Source: Candidatus Aminicenantota bacterium (GTDB lineage Bacteria; Acidobacteriota; Aminicenantia; UBA2199). Taken from it: DNA of 5,957 bases. The notes beneath the pieces are model-generated. The model was not told the origin of the DNA, did not search any database, and saw only the letters and a program-made list of their open reading frames with translations. Within the stretch, counting starts at the first letter, position 1; the number at the start of each line of letters is the position of its first letter. The position numbers and the translations under genes are program-made. Shown here piece after piece: positions 5,330-5,957 of the stretch. The stretch lies in assembly GCA_024644125.1 (NCBI GenBank), contig JAHELQ010000350.1:1-5957 (forward strand), in the 5' to 3' direction.

Positions 5330-5957
5330 ATGAAAGATCAAAATCAAACACAATTTCAATTGTTCCCCGGAGTGATAAAAGAGGAGGGGCTCACCAATGT
5401 CTCATTTATCGATATTACCAGAGGCAAAGTGTTTCACCTCTCGAAGGAAGAAATCAATCGCCAGGATAAAGAGGCTTTTGAGCGGCAACTCATCGACGCC
5501 CACCTGGGATGTTATATCCTGGCGGATCATAACTTGCCCCATTTTTACGAAAGCCCCATCAAAAAAACGTTTCAGGAGAAGCTGACGGTCATGGTCCTGG
5601 AGAACCTCGATTACCTCGTCAATGTCACCCATGAAATCGAGAAGGTCTTCCTCTTCAAACGCGACCATATAACCGACGAAGCTTCGAAGTTTGGCGAATC
5701 GGCATTGATCAAAGTGTTCACCTATGATCCCGACAAATGCCCCTTTGTCCTGAAATCCGACCCGATGCCGCCTTTCAACCCTTACGAGTACAATTACAAT
5801 AAATTGTACAACCCCTGTTGGGGCATGACCATGGCTATCGACGAAGAGGGATTCGTGAAGCCCTGTCTCTGGTCAAACGTCAAGCTGGGCCACATCCAAA
5901 AAGACGGTTTTTTCCCCCTCATCGATAAATTGGAGCCCTACTGGCGCCTCACCAAAG
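5330..5957 (+). CDS. SPASM-type partner protein without radical SAM core (pseudo-rSAM / grasp-with-spasm-like), partial
   Basis: The frame is open from an ATG at 5330 (AGGAT at 5319-5323, 6 nt upstream; an in-frame TGA at 5309 rules out an earlier start) to the window end, 209 codons so far, C-terminus missing. The visible part contains no CX3CX2C cluster. It has a 'FIDITRGKVFHLS' N-terminus (26-38) and, near the end, C163-X10-G174-X4-C179 in 'CWGMTMAIDEEGFVKPCLW', followed by LGHI and 'LEPYWRLTK'. That is the first half of a SPASM domain. In the SPASM proteins of grasp-with-spasm systems and the pseudo-rSAM proteins of GG-Bacteroidales systems, the 'YW.iTK' segment is followed by a Cys-rich C..C.fR..C stretch, which would lie just outside the window. 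The likely role is a non-catalytic partner that binds precursor or maturase. The assignment rests on motif shape and operon position only. Confidence 0.65.
   Translation, partial: MKDQNQTQFQLFPGVIKEEGLTNVSFIDITRGKVFHLSKEEINRQDKEAFERQLIDAHLGCYILADHNLPHFYESPIKKTFQEKLTVMVLENLDYLVNVTHEIEKVFLFKRDHITDEASKFGESALIKVFTYDPDKCPFVLKSDPMPPFNPYEYNYNKLYNPCWGMTMAIDEEGFVKPCLWSNVKLGHIQKDGFFPLIDKLEPYWRLTK

Overview
The window carries three units. They are the first 517 codons of a secreted glycoside hydrolase on the minus strand (1-1553, running off the left edge), a secreted beta-propeller protein on the plus strand (2395-3423), and the start of a plus-strand peptide natural product (RiPP) operon (3750-5957, running off the right edge). 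The long hydrolase reading frame has no stop inside the window, so a search limited to complete ORFs would miss it.

Organism: a bacterium with good Shine-Dalgarno sites, sigma70-like promoters, moderate GC in genes and AT-rich intergenic DNA. A GH106-like hydrolase, a 'KGEGPGE'-type six-bladed propeller protein and a radical SAM/SPASM peptide system with a double-glycine precursor together suggest the FCB group (Bacteroidota and relatives) or a candidate phylum such as Aminicenantes. This is inference from gene content only; there is no rRNA or marker gene to settle it.

Layout: the hydrolase is read leftward from a near-consensus promoter (1587-1616). From about 1617 to 2171 there is AT-rich DNA with small dyads and no convincing gene. 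At 2172-2315 (minus) lies what looks like the C-terminal stump of a lost gene. The propeller gene has its own promoter candidate and ends at a rho-independent terminator (3433-3464). An AT-rich leader of about 285 bp follows, with a promoter candidate, an 8-bp dyad and a tandem 16-bp repeat. It leads into a 50-codon precursor peptide gene (3750-3902) that is easy to overlook, then a strong hairpin, a radical SAM/SPASM maturase (3963-5291) and a partial SPASM-type partner protein without a radical SAM core in the visible part (5330 to end).

How the RiPP genes should work together (family knowledge plus inference): the precursor has a textbook double-glycine leader (LRIEEIRDIRGG) and a short Cys-alternating core (CNCNC). 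The radical SAM enzyme would modify the core, the SPASM-only partner would assist or recognise substrate, and a C39-peptidase ABC exporter, expected outside the window, would cut after Gly-Gly. The arrangement resembles the 'GG-Bacteroidales' precursor / rSAM / pseudo-rSAM triad and the grasp-with-spasm systems. The product and the chemistry are unknown and are the most interesting part of the window.
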